Shown: piece after piece, positions 50,944 to 61,667 of the stretch | Position numbering within the stretch: position 1 is the first letter of the stretch | How the letters are laid out: every line of letters begins with the position of its first letter | From: Thalassotalea nanhaiensis | GTDB taxonomy: Bacteria > Pseudomonadota > Gammaproteobacteria > Enterobacterales > Alteromonadaceae | Length of the DNA: 64,000 nt | NCBI RefSeq assembly: GCF_031583575.1 | Contig: NZ_CP134146.1 | Location: 930,001-994,000, forward strand | Reading direction: 5' to 3' | The notes under the pieces: generated by a model | What the model saw: the letters and a program-made list of their open reading frames with translations, nothing else | Database searches by the model: none | Told to the model about the DNA's origin: nothing | Made by a program: the position numbers and the translations under genes

Positions 50944-51195
50944 ATGTCGTTATCCGAGAATAAACCTAGATTACGTTGGGCGTGTCGTCGTGGCATGTTA
51001 GAGCTAGATGTATTATTTATGCCATTTGTTGAAGAAGCATGGGATGACTTGACGAAACAGCAAAAACAAGACTTTGATCGATTACTTGAGTGTGATGATC
51101 CTGAGTTGTTTGCTTGGTTTATGGGTCACGAGGAATGCAAGGATGAAGCCCTCAACGCAATGGTGCAAATTATACTCAATCGAGTCAAAGTATAG
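50944..51195 (+). CDS. sdhE: FAD assembly factor SdhE
   Basis: 83 residues, full length. It contains the defining RGMLELD motif (WACRRGMLELDVLF) and the EEAWDDLTKQQKQDFDRLLECDDPELFAWFM helical bundle. SdhE attaches FAD to succinate dehydrogenase SdhA. The gene is divergent from ygfZ and overlaps ygfX. Confidence 0.96.
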   Translation: MSLSENKPRLRWACRRGMLELDVLFMPFVEEAWDDLTKQQKQDFDRLLECDDPELFAWFMGHEECKDEALNAMVQIILNRVKV

Positions 51196-51643
51196 TTTTA
51201 CCCTTCAAAAATCTACACTCGCAAAACAAGTCCCGTATTTTCTGGCGGGACTGATATTCATCGTCTTAATTATAATTTTAGCTAACTTTGGCTTACACCT
51301 GAGCTATCAAACAATTTTTGTTTGTTCGGCAATTACTGCGCTTTGTACATTTACATTAGCCCGTTTTTCAACGTTAAATACTTTTGCTATCACCGCTTTT
51401 GTTATTAGCGATGATGGCATAATAACGTTAGCGGCTGATAAAAAGTATCTTTTAACGAAGGGATGTTTAGTTTACAGCTTCGGCTGTGCATTATCGTTGA
51501 CTGAAATAACACCACAAGTGCTCAATAAACGAAAACAAAATAAACGTCTGAACAGGTTTATTTTCAAAGATGAGTTAAAAGAAAAAGACTATCGACGCTT
51601 GTGTCGAATTGTTCTTCGCCGAAACTCATTGAAAGAACGTTAA
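51143..51643 (+). CDS. ygfX: YgfX-like membrane protein
   Basis: About 166 residues from ATG at 51143, which has GAGGA upstream; this overlaps sdhE by 53 bases. The frame extends to an ATG at 51074, but that would overlap sdhE even more. Two TM helices (about 30-75; PYFLAGLIFIVLIIILANF and TIFVCSAITALCTFTLARF) are followed by a cytoplasmic domain. YgfX partners with SdhE in E. coli and has been called a toxin of cell division. Sequence conservation is low, so the call rests partly on position. Confidence 0.75.
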   Translation: MKPSTQWCKLYSIESKYSFTLQKSTLAKQVPYFLAGLIFIVLIIILANFGLHLSYQTIFVCSAITALCTFTLARFSTLNTFAITAFVISDDGIITLAADKKYLLTKGCLVYSFGCALSLTEITPQVLNKRKQNKRLNRFIFKDELKEKDYRRLCRIVLRRNSLKER

Positions 51644-51644
51644 T

Positions 51645-53252
51645 TTAGCTTTTAGGTGTTTTTCTTGAAGGCTTTAATATTGTCGGGCCAGAATTTTCAT
51701 GCTGCTCTGGGTAATCCAGAGTGTAGTGTAAGCCGCGACTTTCCTTTCGTTCCATTGCGCACATTATCATTAGCTCAGCTACCTGTACTAAATTTCTCAG
51801 CTCGAGTAAGTTATTACTTACTCTAAAGTGGCGATAATATTCTTGAATTTCAGCTTGCAGAAGTTTTACCCTTGAAAGCGCTCTTTCTAAGCGTTTGGTT
51901 GTACGAACAATACCAACATAGTCCCACATAAATAAGCGCAGCTCATGCCAGTTATGTTGAATAACTACCTCTTCGTCAGAGTTTGCCACTCGGCTTTCAT
52001 CCCAAGCTGGAATGCGCTTTATTCTTTGTTTGCTATCAAGGTTATTTTTAATATGATTCGCTGCCGCTCGGGCAAATACGATACATTCTAGTAAGGAGTT
52101 ACTGGCCATTCTATTCGCGCCGTGTAAACCGGTATAAGAAACCTCACCTATGGCGTATAAGTTGTTTATATCGGTTTGACCATGTTCATTTACCATCACG
52201 CCACCACAGGTATAGTGCGCAGCGGGCACTACAGGCAATGGCTCTTTAGTCATATCAAAACCAAACTTTTTAGTTTTTTCAAAAATGGTTGGAAAATGAT
52301 GTTTGATAAAATCAGCGTCTTTATGGCTAATATCTAAAAACATACAATCGGCGCCAAGGCGCTTCATTTCAAAATCTATTGCTCTGGCAACCACATCTCT
52401 AGGGGCAAGCTCAGCACGCTCATCAAATTCAGGCATAAATCGGCTGCCATCTGGGCGTCTTAGTATTGCACCTTCGCCGCGTAAAGCTTCGGTTATTAAA
52501 AACGTTCCTGCTTTAGGGTGGAATAAACAAGTTGGATGAAATTGATTAAATTCCATGTTGGCAACACGACATCCAGCACGCCAAGCCATAGCTATACCAT
52601 CACCACTGGCTATGTCGGGGTTAGAGGTATATTGATAAACTTTACTGGCCCCACCGGTTGCTAAAATTGTTTTTTGCGCATGAATAGATTCAACTTTTTC
52701 ACTATTACGGTTCCATATATAGGCACCAATACATTGCGTTTCACCGTTAACATTATTATTGATTAAATCAACAGCATTAGAGCGTTCAAATACCCTTATT
52801 CTAGAGTGGCGCTTTACTTTTTCGGCTAGGGTTAGTTGTACTGATTTTCCGGTTGCGTCTGCAGCATGTAAAATTCTGCGGTGGCTATGGCCGCCTTCAC
52901 GGGTTAAATGATAGTGGGTTTTTCCATTGCCATCTTCTTCCTGATCAAAATCAACACCTTGGGATATTAACCATTGCATCGATTCTTTTGCACTTTGTGC
53001 GGTAAAACGAACTACGTTTTCATCACAAATGCCGTTACCGGCAATTAGTGTGTCAGAAACGTGTGAATCTATGGAATCATTTTCATCAAATACTGCCGCA
53101 ATACCACCTTGGGCATAATAGGTAGAACCTTCATTAATAGGGCCTTTACTCAACAGGATAACGTCAGCATTGGCTGCAAGTTTTAATGCTAAGGTTAAAC
53201 CGGCAGCTCCACTGCCAATGATCAGAACGTCACAGTTATGTTGTTGATTCAT
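51645..53252 (-). CDS. nadB: L-aspartate oxidase NadB
   Basis: 535 residues. FAD-binding [16 protein letters not shown] at the N-terminus, substrate-site [24 protein letters not shown], and [44 protein letters not shown]. It oxidises L-aspartate to iminoaspartate for NAD synthesis. The close sdhE-ygfX-nadB-rpoE arrangement is typical of gammaproteobacteria. Convergent with ygfX, one base apart. Confidence 0.97.
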   Translation of the reverse strand: MNQQHNCDVLIIGSGAAGLTLALKLAANADVILLSKGPINEGSTYYAQGGIAAVFDENDSIDSHVSDTLIAGNGICDENVVRFTAQSAKESMQWLISQGVDFDQEEDGNGKTHYHLTREGGHSHRRILHAADATGKSVQLTLAEKVKRHSRIRVFERSNAVDLINNNVNGETQCIGAYIWNRNSEKVESIHAQKTILATGGASKVYQYTSNPDIASGDGIAMAWRAGCRVANMEFNQFHPTCLFHPKAGTFLITEALRGEGAILRRPDGSRFMPEFDERAELAPRDVVARAIDFEMKRLGADCMFLDISHKDADFIKHHFPTIFEKTKKFGFDMTKEPLPVVPAAHYTCGGVMVNEHGQTDINNLYAIGEVSYTGLHGANRMASNSLLECIVFARAAANHIKNNLDSKQRIKRIPAWDESRVANSDEEVVIQHNWHELRLFMWDYVGIVRTTKRLERALSRVKLLQAEIQEYYRHFRVSNNLLELRNLVQVAELMIMCAMERKESRGLHYTLDYPEQHENSGPTILKPSRKTPKS

Positions 53253-53396
53253 AGATTGGTTTATTTTATTGATCTTGTTAAAGGCTGAATTTTAACTTAC
53301 TTTAAAGGGAATTGGCAAAAATAGGCTTAAATATTAGCTTAAAGATGAATTTTTACGCAAAAAAACTGTTTTTTTACTTTTTTTTCATCTTTATGC

Positions 53397-53424
53397 GAAC
53401 TTTTTACAAAACACTCAGTCCTAA
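53397..53424 (+). promoter_or_regulatory. Candidate sigma-E promoter of rpoE
   Basis: GAACTT at 53397-53402, 16-base spacer, TCCTAA at 53419-53424. This matches the sigma-E pattern (GAACTT...TCnnA) and would give autoregulation, as known for rpoE. The rpoE ATG is 85 bases downstream. An inverted AAAGATGAA..TTCATCTTT repeat (about 53342-53392) lies just upstream. Confidence 0.65.
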
Positions 53425-53508
53425 TTGATGTGTTTGCCTGAGCTGAAACAAACATTGGGATAAGATTTTAACCAAATAGTATTTGGTTTTTTAGGAGTAA
53501 CGGCTCAG

Positions 53509-54087
53509 ATGAGCGAACAGAATGTAGACCAAATGTTGGTTCAACAGGTACAAAATGGCGATAAAAATGCTTTCAACCTGTTAGTAAAGAAGTACCAGCA
53601 AAAGGTAATGAATCTGGTATCGCGCTATGTGAAAAATCAAGCGGATGTAGCTGATGTTACTCAAGAAGCGTTTATTAAAGCGTATCGAGCGTTAGGAAAC
53701 TTTCGCGGTGACAGTGCATTTTACACATGGCTATACCGTATTGCAGTTAATACAGCAAAAAATCATTTAATGGCTGGTTCAAGAAAACCACCAGGAAGTG
53801 ACATCGATGTTGAAGAAGCTGAATTTTACGATAGTGGCGACGCATTGCGAGAAAATGCCTCACCAGAAAAATTATTGTTAACTGATGAGATTCGTCAGCT
53901 AATTTTTAAAACCATAGAACAATTGCCAGAAGAGTTGCGTACAGCAATAAATTTGCGAGAGTTGGATGGTTTAAGCTATGAAGAAATAGCTAACGTAATG
54001 GATTGCCCGGTAGGTACCGTACGTTCTCGAATATTTCGAGCTCGAGATGCGGTAGATAAAAAAATAAAACCTTTATTACAAAAGTAG
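53509..54087 (+). CDS. rpoE: RNA polymerase sigma factor RpoE (sigma-24)
   Basis: 192 residues, almost invariant with E. coli-type RpoE: QNGDKNAFNLLVKKYQQKV, VADVTQEAFIKAYRALGNFRGDSAFYTWLYRIAVNTAKNHL, and region 4 ELRTAINLRELDGLSYEEIANVMDCPVGTVRSRIFRARDAVD. It directs the envelope stress response. Followed by its regulators rseA-rseB-rseC in order. Confidence 0.98.
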   Translation: MSEQNVDQMLVQQVQNGDKNAFNLLVKKYQQKVMNLVSRYVKNQADVADVTQEAFIKAYRALGNFRGDSAFYTWLYRIAVNTAKNHLMAGSRKPPGSDIDVEEAEFYDSGDALRENASPEKLLLTDEIRQLIFKTIEQLPEELRTAINLRELDGLSYEEIANVMDCPVGTVRSRIFRARDAVDKKIKPLLQK

Positions 54088-54147
54088 GTTATTTACTTTG
54101 AGTAAATTTAGGTTAATGTATAACAGCGCTAGCAATGAGTACTATAT

Positions 54148-54738
54148 ATGAATGAAAATAAGTTTGAGTCTCTATCAGCATTACTTGATAACGATAATGT
54201 CGAACAAGCATTATTAGATGAAGTATCGCATGATGATAAACTAAGCGACACCTGGAGCCGATATCATTTAATTGGTGATATTATGCGTGGCGACAGTAGC
54301 GACTTTATTGACCGTGATTTAAGTGAAAATATCGCAGTGGCAATAGCTGCAGAGCCTACGGTACTAGCACCTGTTGCTCGTCCAACAGTAACACAGCGTG
54401 TTAAAGCTAAAGTTATTCAAATGTCTAGACCTGTAGGTCAATTTGCTATTGCAGCGTCTGCCGCAGGCTTAATGGTCCTAGGTGTACAACAAGCCAATGT
54501 TTCTGATGAAGGGCAAGTCGTTCCTACTCAAGTTTGGCAACCATTACCAATGGGTGGTGTTGCAAATCCGGTAAGTTATAATTATTCAACTCAAAGTTTA
54601 CCTACTCAAAAACAGTCAAATGTTGAGCGTCAACAGCGCTTACAAGCTTTATTAGCCGATCATAATATGCAAATTAAATTACATTCAAAAATTGAAAGTA
54701 AAGACTCGGAAGAATTAGCCGAAAACCAACCTGAATAG
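54148..54738 (+). CDS. rseA: Anti-sigma-E factor RseA
   Basis: 196 residues. Cytoplasmic N-terminal anti-sigma domain (FESLSALLDNDNVEQALLDEVSHDDKLSDTWSRYHLIGDIMRGD), one TM helix (about 93-110, FAIAASAAGLMVLGV), and a Gln-rich periplasmic domain. RseA holds RpoE at the membrane until DegS/RseP cleavage. It lies 60 bases after rpoE. Confidence 0.95.
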   Translation: MNENKFESLSALLDNDNVEQALLDEVSHDDKLSDTWSRYHLIGDIMRGDSSDFIDRDLSENIAVAIAAEPTVLAPVARPTVTQRVKAKVIQMSRPVGQFAIAASAAGLMVLGVQQANVSDEGQVVPTQVWQPLPMGGVANPVSYNYSTQSLPTQKQSNVERQQRLQALLADHNMQIKLHSKIESKDSEELAENQPE

Positions 54739-54743
54739 AATTA

Positions 54744-55751
54744 ATGAAATTATTTACAAATTTATTTTTACTGGCGTTAATTTCAACGCCAGTTTTTTCT
54801 CAAGATGCTGAATCAGACTTACCTACCAATACTGTACCTGCCGAATTAAATACTTCTGTCACGGAAACTGTGCAACCTCCAACAGCGTTGCAATGGTTAC
54901 AACGGTTATCAAACTCTATGAAGACGTTAAATTTTGATACCTCATTTGTGGTTGTTAGAAATAATAGAGCAGAGCCATATCGTTGGCTACATGGTATTGA
55001 AAATAATCGAGAACTTGAACTTATTACCCTATTAAATGGTCCTCGTAAAGAAGCGATCAGAATAGATAATGTAGTTAGTTATTTTGAATCTGATCACTCA
55101 CCATACTCTGTAAATAATAATAGTATTAGTGGACCAATACCTGCTGCACTATTTGGTGATATTGAAAAGCTGCAATTGATTTATGACTTTATCGGTGTTG
55201 GCAAAAGTCGAATATTGGGCAGACCTGCACAATTAGTACGCTTGGAAAGTAAAGATAAGCAAAGGTTTGGCTACTGGCTTTGGTTAGATATTGAAAGCGG
55301 CTTGTTATTAAAAGCGGCAGTAATATCCCGTCAAGGCGAATTATTAGAACAAATTCAATTTACCCATTTAATGATTACACAGCAGTCTAATGATATTTTG
55401 AAACAAATCACTGAAGCAAAGTTACCAGAGCCGCATATGCTCAATACTGCTGAAGTTACACTACCTTGGCAAGTTAATTGGTTACCAACAGGTTTCGAGT
55501 TAGTGAAAACCAGTAAAAGAAAAATCCAGAAAGTGGCGGGGCAAGTTGAGTCGTTAATGTTTAACGATGGCTTAGTCGATGTTTCAGTTTATGTTATTGC
55601 CAGTGATGAGCCTCCAAGACAACCTACGATTAATCAAACTGGGGCAACTGTGTTATTATCAAGCTTAAGAGATGGCTACGAAATTACCGTAGTAGGGCAA
55701 GTACCTGCGAAAACCGCTGCAAATATTGCCCAATCAATTAGCTTTAATTAA
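54744..55751 (+). CDS. rseB: Sigma-E factor regulatory protein RseB
   Basis: 335 residues with a signal peptide (about 1-19). MucB/RseB N-terminal lipid-binding-like domain (ALQWLQRLSNSMKTLNFDTSFVVVRNN) and C-terminal domain (VNWLPTGFELVKTSKRK, MFNDGLVDVSVYVI). It protects RseA in the periplasm from DegS. Five bases after rseA. Confidence 0.94.
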   Translation: MKLFTNLFLLALISTPVFSQDAESDLPTNTVPAELNTSVTETVQPPTALQWLQRLSNSMKTLNFDTSFVVVRNNRAEPYRWLHGIENNRELELITLLNGPRKEAIRIDNVVSYFESDHSPYSVNNNSISGPIPAALFGDIEKLQLIYDFIGVGKSRILGRPAQLVRLESKDKQRFGYWLWLDIESGLLLKAAVISRQGELLEQIQFTHLMITQQSNDILKQITEAKLPEPHMLNTAEVTLPWQVNWLPTGFELVKTSKRKIQKVAGQVESLMFNDGLVDVSVYVIASDEPPRQPTINQTGATVLLSSLRDGYEITVVGQVPAKTAANIAQSISFN

Positions 55752-55909
55752 TACCAATTTCATTAAGTTATTGCCCACGTATGTTGGTTAAAATAATCCA
55801 AGGCGGCGTTGCTCTCAATCCCAATAGCCAGCTATTGGTCAATCGAGCGCCTTGCCCTGATTTATTTTCCCTACGCAAAGCAAGATCACAAACTTAATGA
55901 AACTGGTAT
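55751..55909. repeat. MITE-like palindromic element between rseB and rseC
   Basis: ATACCAATTTCATTAAGTT at 55751-55769 and the near-exact complement (18 of 19) at 55891-55909 end a 159-bp element. Internal stems (AGGCG..CGCCT and AATAGCCAGCTATT) suggest a folded RNA. The left end starts on the last base of the rseB stop. No ORF inside. Confidence 0.8.
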
Positions 55910-55938
55910 AACACTGTAATCTTAAAACGAGTATTTAA

Positions 55939-56409
55939 ATGATAGAAGAAACTGCCACTGTTGTTGCGGTTGATGGAAACCAAGTTATTGTTAAAAGTAC
56001 AATAAAGTCTACTTGTCATAGCTGCAACCAACAAGATGATTGCGGCAGTGGCCAAATTGCAAAAGCTATTCCTCACAAAGCGCTGACAACCCGCTTTGAA
56101 AATACTACTCAGTTAAAAATAGGCGATGAAGTTGTTATCGGCTTATCTGAGCGAAGTGTGATAAGCAGCGCCTTGCAAGTGTATATGTTGCCGTTGTTTG
56201 CGATGATATTATTTGCCGCAATAGGGCAATTTATTCTAGTTGAACAACATCAAATGCATGAGTTGTTGGCATTGGCCTTAGCCATTTCTGGTGGTTATTT
56301 AGGTCACATATTTGCCAAAACCTTACAAACCAAACAGCAAACTCAACACAATTTACAACCTAAATTACTGCGCAAATGCAGTGATGTGATCATCTCTAAA
56401 ACGCTGTAA
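55939..56409 (+). CDS. rseC: SoxR reducing system / sigma-E regulator RseC
   Basis: 156 residues. N-terminal Cys motif CHSCNQQDDCGSG (four cysteines, redox or Fe-S), then two TM helices (about 78-96 and 104-121). RseC modulates sigma-E and helps reduce SoxR. It is separated from rseB by 187 bases, most of it the palindromic element, so coupling within the operon may be changed. Confidence 0.93.
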   Translation: MIEETATVVAVDGNQVIVKSTIKSTCHSCNQQDDCGSGQIAKAIPHKALTTRFENTTQLKIGDEVVIGLSERSVISSALQVYMLPLFAMILFAAIGQFILVEQHQMHELLALALAISGGYLGHIFAKTLQTKQQTQHNLQPKLLRKCSDVIISKTL

Positions 56410-56569
56410 ATTTACTCAATTAGCTATTATTTTTATCTTTGAAACATTATTTAACTGTTTTAATAGTGAATTATGTTTAAAAAGGCAACTAAAGATAGCG
56501 ACAGGCGTCGAAATTAGCTAAAATCACGGCATTATTATTTAAATTTAATTATCTGTATTTAAGCTCTTT

Positions 56570-58360
56570 ATGAAGCACATTCGAAATTTCTCTATTATTG
56601 CCCACATCGATCACGGTAAATCAACGTTATCGGACCGATTAATTCAACATTGTGGCGGTCTATCTGATCGCGAAATGCAAGCCCAAGTTTTAGATTCTAT
56701 GGATCTTGAAAAAGAGCGTGGCATAACAATCAAAGCGCAAAGTGTTACTTTGGATTATAAAGCCAGAGATGGTGAAACTTACCAACTTAACTTCATCGAC
56801 ACACCTGGCCACGTAGATTTTTCTTATGAAGTATCTCGTTCATTGGCTTCATGTGAAGGTGCACTGTTAGTTGTAGATGCCGGCCAAGGTGTTGAGGCGC
56901 AAACATTAGCAAACTGCTATACCGCCCTTGATATGGATTTGGAAGTTGTTCCAATTCTAAACAAAATTGATTTACCACAAGCTGATCCAGATCGTGTCGC
57001 AGAAGAAATTGAAGATATAATCGGCATTGATGCCACTGATGCTGTGCAGTGTTCAGCAAAAACGGGTATTGGTATTGAAGAAGTATTAGAAAGTATTGTT
57101 GCTAATATTCCGCCTCCAGAGGGAAATACCAACGATGACCTACAAGCTCTAATTGTTGATTCATGGTTTGATAATTACCAAGGCGTAGTGTCACTGGTGC
57201 GAGTAATGCATGGTGAAATTCGCAAAGGCGATAAAATGACTGTTATGTCTACTGGGCAAAGTCATATTATTGATAAAGTAGGTATTTTCTCTCCTAAGCA
57301 AACAGACACGGGTATTTTAAAAACAGGTGAAGTTGGTTTTATCATTGCAGGGATCAAAGAAATTCACGGTGCTCCAGTAGGTGATACGTTAACACTAACG
57401 CGTCAACCTGCAGAGCAACCATTACCCGGCTTTAAAAAAGTAACACCACAAGTTTATGCGGGTATTTTCCCAATTAGCTCTGATGATTTTGAAAACTTCC
57501 GTGATGCGCTTAATAAGCTTAGCCTTAATGATGCTTCATTATTTTTCGAGCCAGAAAGCTCTGGTGCGTTAGGTTTTGGTTTCCGTGTTGGCTTCTTAGG
57601 AATGCTGCACATGGAAATAATTCAAGAGCGTTTAGCGCGTGAATATGATCTTGATCTAATCGCTACCGCACCTACTGTAAATTACGAGGTTGTACGTACA
57701 GATGGCGCGGTTATTACTATTGATAACCCTGGTGAATTACCAGCAGTTAACGAAATAGAAGAGATCAGAGAGCCAATTGTTGAAGCAAATATTTTGGTGC
57801 CACAAGAGCATTTAGGTAATGTTATTACCTTGTGTATTGAAAAACGTGGTGTACAAAAGAATTTAACCTACCATGGAAACCAAGTTGCGGTTCAATATGA
57901 GTTGCCAATGGCTGAAGTGGTTATGGACTTTTTCGATAAATTAAAATCAACCAGTCGTGGTTATGCGTCGTTAGACTACCATTTTGTTCGTTTTGAAGCG
58001 TCTGATATGGTGCGCTGTGATGTATTAATTAACGGCGATCGAGTTGATGCTTTAGCAATGATCACTCACCGTACTAACTCTGTTTCTCGTGGTCGTCAAT
58101 TAGTAGATAAATTAAAAGATCTTATTCACCGACAAATGTTTGATGTAGCAATTCAGGCTGCTATTGGTAATAACGTTATTGCCAGAACAACAGTTAAACA
58201 ATTACGCAAAAACGTAATTGCTAAATGTTATGGTGGTGATATTTCTCGTAAGAAGAAATTACTACAGAAACAAAAAGAAGGTAAAAAACGCATGAAACAA
58301 GTTGGTAATGTAGAAGTACCACAAGAGGCGTTTTTAGCTGTATTAAAACTAGGGAAGTAA
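56570..58360 (+). CDS. lepA: Elongation factor 4 (LepA)
   Basis: 596 residues. Translation GTPase with G1 [15 protein letters not shown]3 [12 protein letters not shown] and G4 [13 protein letters not shown]-like domains, and the LepA-specific C-terminal domain ending [23 protein letters not shown]. It acts on stalled or misplaced ribosomes. First gene of a lepA-lepB-rnc-era-recO run. Confidence 0.98.
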   Translation: MKHIRNFSIIAHIDHGKSTLSDRLIQHCGGLSDREMQAQVLDSMDLEKERGITIKAQSVTLDYKARDGETYQLNFIDTPGHVDFSYEVSRSLASCEGALLVVDAGQGVEAQTLANCYTALDMDLEVVPILNKIDLPQADPDRVAEEIEDIIGIDATDAVQCSAKTGIGIEEVLESIVANIPPPEGNTNDDLQALIVDSWFDNYQGVVSLVRVMHGEIRKGDKMTVMSTGQSHIIDKVGIFSPKQTDTGILKTGEVGFIIAGIKEIHGAPVGDTLTLTRQPAEQPLPGFKKVTPQVYAGIFPISSDDFENFRDALNKLSLNDASLFFEPESSGALGFGFRVGFLGMLHMEIIQERLAREYDLDLIATAPTVNYEVVRTDGAVITIDNPGELPAVNEIEEIREPIVEANILVPQEHLGNVITLCIEKRGVQKNLTYHGNQVAVQYELPMAEVVMDFFDKLKSTSRGYASLDYHFVRFEASDMVRCDVLINGDRVDALAMITHRTNSVSRGRQLVDKLKDLIHRQMFDVAIQAAIGNNVIARTTVKQLRKNVIAKCYGGDISRKKKLLQKQKEGKKRMKQVGNVEVPQEAFLAVLKLGK

Positions 58361-58369
58361 ATAGAACTT

Positions 58370-59290
58370 ATGGCGATGTATTTTTCATTATTTTTAGTTA
58401 TTATCACGATTGTAACTGGCATAGTTTATTTTTTAGATAAATTTATTTATGCGCCTAAACGGCAATTAAATTTAGAGGCAACACAGGAACAATGTTCTCA
58501 GCCTTTGGATGAAGTTGCTATCGAGAAAATTACTACGCCAAATGCTTGGGTTGACACTTCAGTTCAAGTATTCCCTGTTATCGCCTTTGTATTAATCTTA
58601 CGGTCATTTATTTACGAACCATTTCAAATACCATCAGGATCAATGATGCCAACATTGCTTGATGGCGATTTTATTTTAGTAAATAAATTTAACTATGGAT
58701 TACGAGAGCCTGTTGCTCGCAATAAGTTTGTAGATATTGGCGCGCCGGAGCGTGGTGATGTCGTTGTTTTTAAATACCCATTACAACCTGAGATTGATTA
58801 TATCAAGCGTGTTGTCGGTTTACCGGGTGATAGAATTATTTATCGCAACAAGTCTTTATATATTCAGAAAAAATGCACAGATACTAGTGTCGAATGTCCT
58901 AAAATGGAACAGGTATTGACCACGTTTAAACAAACGGGTGAATATCAACAAATGGGCATGCCATTAACGCGTTATGAATCGGCAATGCCGAATAAAACAC
59001 ATGAAATTCTAGTGAACAATAATACTTATCCGCAAAATCACCGTTTTTACAATCAACCAGGCCTGAAAAAAGGCGAGTGGCTAGTACCAGAAGGTGGGTA
59101 TTTAGTAATGGGTGATAACCGTGATAATAGTACTGACGGTCGCTTTTGGGGCTTTGTTCCTGAAGAGAATTTAGTGGGTGAAGCTGTTGCAATTTGGATG
59201 AGTTTCGACTTTGAGCGCCAACCAGAAGACTTTATACCTACATGGGTTCCTTCTGGTGTTCGCTTATCACGTATAGGTGGAATTAATTAA
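58370..59290 (+). CDS. lepB: Signal peptidase I LepB
   Basis: 306 residues. Two N-terminal membrane segments, then the catalytic Ser in IPSGSMMPTLLDGDFI and Lys in YIKRVVGLPGDRI. Box E GDNRDNSTDGRFWGFVPEENLVG is intact. It removes signal peptides on the periplasmic side of the inner membrane. The gene follows lepA by 9 bases and abuts rnc. Confidence 0.97.
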   Translation: MAMYFSLFLVIITIVTGIVYFLDKFIYAPKRQLNLEATQEQCSQPLDEVAIEKITTPNAWVDTSVQVFPVIAFVLILRSFIYEPFQIPSGSMMPTLLDGDFILVNKFNYGLREPVARNKFVDIGAPERGDVVVFKYPLQPEIDYIKRVVGLPGDRIIYRNKSLYIQKKCTDTSVECPKMEQVLTTFKQTGEYQQMGMPLTRYESAMPNKTHEILVNNNTYPQNHRFYNQPGLKKGEWLVPEGGYLVMGDNRDNSTDGRFWGFVPEENLVGEAVAIWMSFDFERQPEDFIPTWVPSGVRLSRIGGIN

Positions 59291-59974
59291 TTGTCTAAAC
59301 CACTGCATTTAAACCGCCTGCAAAACAAGCTTGGCTATCAATTTAATAATGAACAATTACTTGTTCAAGCATTAACTCACCGTAGCGCAAAAGGTGACAA
59401 TAATGAACGCCTGGAATTTCTCGGTGATTCTATCTTAGGTTATGTTGTTGCTCGAGTATTATTTGAAAAATTCCCAACGGCTTCTGAAGGTGAACTTACC
59501 CGTATGCGTTCAACGTTAGTGCGCGGTGTAACTCTTGCTGAAATTGGCCGAGCATTTGATTTAGGTGAATATTTGGTGCTGGGTCCTGGTGAGCTAAAAA
59601 GTGGTGGATTTCGCCGAGATTCTATTTTAGAAGATGCTATTGAAGCAATCATTGGCGCAGTATTTTTAGACTCAGATTTACACACATCCAGAGCATTAGT
59701 ATTAACTTGGTTTACTGAACGATTAGATAAAATAAATCCTAATCAAAGCCAAAAAGACCCCAAAACTCGCTTGCAGGAATACTTGCAAGGACGCAGATTG
59801 CCATTACCACTTTACGACGTAATTGGAACAACTGGTCAATCTCATAATCAACAATTTACCATTAGCTGTGTTATAGAAACCGTAGCAGAGCCTATAATTA
59901 GTAAAGGTACGTCGCGCAGAAAAGCTGAACAAGCTGCGGCGCAGCAAGCGTTGGAGTTACTCAATGTTAAATAA
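59291..59974 (+). CDS. rnc: Ribonuclease III
   Basis: 227 residues. RNase III signature [16 protein letters not shown], catalytic [14 protein letters not shown], and a C-terminal dsRNA-binding domain ([20 protein letters not shown]). It processes rRNA and mRNA. The start is TTG at 59291, directly after the lepB stop. No in-frame ATG with a binding site lies nearby, and the N-terminus [17 protein letters not shown] fits the family. Confidence 0.95.
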   Translation: MSKPLHLNRLQNKLGYQFNNEQLLVQALTHRSAKGDNNERLEFLGDSILGYVVARVLFEKFPTASEGELTRMRSTLVRGVTLAEIGRAFDLGEYLVLGPGELKSGGFRRDSILEDAIEAIIGAVFLDSDLHTSRALVLTWFTERLDKINPNQSQKDPKTRLQEYLQGRRLPLPLYDVIGTTGQSHNQQFTISCVIETVAEPIISKGTSRRKAEQAAAQQALELLNVK

Positions 59975-60902
59975 AGAAGATTTTTTAAGTGATGGCCACA
60001 GCGATAATAATTGTGGTTTAGTTGCGTTGGTCGGCCGTCCTAATGTTGGAAAATCAACATTATTAAATGCATTGCTAGGTCAAAAAATAAGTATTACTTC
60101 TCGTAAGCCACAAACCACTCGTCATCGTATTTTGGGTATTCTAACTGAAGGAACCCGTCAAGCGGTTCTAGTAGATACTCCCGGTTTACATACTGAAGAA
60201 AAACGTGCCATCAACCGTTTGATGAACCGAGCGGCAAGTAGTTCGATCGCAGAAGTTGAGTTAATTGTATTTTTAGTAGAAGGTACTAAGTGGACTGAAG
60301 ATGATGAATTAGTCCTTAGCAAAGTGAAACAGTCTGGTCGCCCGACCATCTTAGCAGTAAACAAAATTGATAATGTTCAAGATAAAGAAGAGCTTTTACC
60401 ACACCTGCAAAAAATAGCTGCAATGCATGACTTTCAAGACATAGTACCGATCAGCGCAGTTAAAGGTGACAAAGTAGATAAAATCAGAGAGCTGTGTCTG
60501 TCGTCATTACCTGAAGGGGATTTTTGGTTTCCTGAAGATCACATTACCGATCGTTCATCACGTTTTATGGCCTCTGAAATTGTTCGTGAAAAGCTTATCC
60601 GCTTTACCGGCGATGAATTGCCATACTCTACAACGGTTGAAATTGAGCAGTTTAAAACCGATCAAAAAGGTATATTGCATATAAATGCGTTAATTCTTGT
60701 AGAGAGAAACTCACAAAAACGCATGGTTATCGGTAATAAAGGCGAAAAATTAAAAGTTATCGGTCGTGAAGCGCGTAAAGATATGGAAGCGTTATTTGAA
60801 CGGCAAGTATTTTTAGAAACCTGGGTTAAAGTCAAATCTGGTTGGGCCGATGATGAACGTGCACTTCGTAGTTTAGGTTACGGAGATGATTACTCGGGCT
60901 AA
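59964..60902 (+). CDS. era: GTPase Era
   Basis: 312 residues. G domain with [56 protein letters not shown] and NKIDNV, then a KH domain with [21 protein letters not shown]. It helps 30S assembly by binding 16S rRNA. It overlaps rnc by 11 bases. Confidence 0.97.
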   Translation: MLNKEDFLSDGHSDNNCGLVALVGRPNVGKSTLLNALLGQKISITSRKPQTTRHRILGILTEGTRQAVLVDTPGLHTEEKRAINRLMNRAASSSIAEVELIVFLVEGTKWTEDDELVLSKVKQSGRPTILAVNKIDNVQDKEELLPHLQKIAAMHDFQDIVPISAVKGDKVDKIRELCLSSLPEGDFWFPEDHITDRSSRFMASEIVREKLIRFTGDELPYSTTVEIEQFKTDQKGILHINALILVERNSQKRMVIGNKGEKLKVIGREARKDMEALFERQVFLETWVKVKSGWADDERALRSLGYGDDYSG

Positions 60903-60924
60903 CAGCTAGCTTGGTATAAAGTAG

Positions 60925-61650
60925 ATGACAGCCAATAAGGACATTAACTTACAACAGGCATATCTGCTGCATTCTCGACCTTATCGAGACAACAGCATGT
61001 TAGTTAATTTACTTACTGAACAAAATGGTCACGTAAGTGCAGTTGTTTATATTGGCAAAGGTAAAAAATCAAATAAAAAAGGGCTTTTACAGCCCTTTGC
61101 TAATTTGCATGTAGAGATAAAAGGCAAAAATGACTTAAAAAACTTATCTCGCATTGAACATGCAGAAAAAACTATGCAACTCAGTGGTAATTACTTATTT
61201 AGTGGCTTTTACCTCAATGAACTTATGGTTCGCCTGCTCCCTGAAAATATTCCATTAGAAAACTTGTTTCATCTCTACCAGAAGAGCCTTGAACAATTGT
61301 TGGCACAAGATAAATTAGAGCCACTACTTCGCCGCTTTGAAATGAATTTACTGGCAGAGTTAGGGTTGTCTTTAGATTTTTCTGAATTAACAGTACCATC
61401 GTCAGATGTAACAGAGCCGCATTGTGAAGACGTGTATTTTATTCAGGAACAAGGGTTTGTTAGTGCCGACTACCAATGCAATTTACCCAGCTATAAGCGT
61501 TCACATTTAATTACTATTGGTGATGGAAAATTAGAGCAAGCCGAAGTACTATTAACCTGTAAACGTTTGATGCGACAAGTATTAAAAAGCTATTTAGGGA
61601 ACAAACCCTTAAATAGCAGAAAACTTTTTATTAATAAATTAGCTAGATAA
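60925..61650 (+). CDS. recO: DNA repair protein RecO
   Basis: 241 residues. N-terminal OB fold ([39 protein letters not shown]) and C-terminal helical part with [10 protein letters not shown]. Some zinc-site cysteines of other RecO proteins are not seen, as usual in gammaproteobacteria. It loads RecA with RecR. 22 bases after era. Confidence 0.93.
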   Translation: MTANKDINLQQAYLLHSRPYRDNSMLVNLLTEQNGHVSAVVYIGKGKKSNKKGLLQPFANLHVEIKGKNDLKNLSRIEHAEKTMQLSGNYLFSGFYLNELMVRLLPENIPLENLFHLYQKSLEQLLAQDKLEPLLRRFEMNLLAELGLSLDFSELTVPSSDVTEPHCEDVYFIQEQGFVSADYQCNLPSYKRSHLITIGDGKLEQAEVLLTCKRLMRQVLKSYLGNKPLNSRKLFINKLAR

Positions 61651-61667
61651 GCAATAAGAGAATTTTT

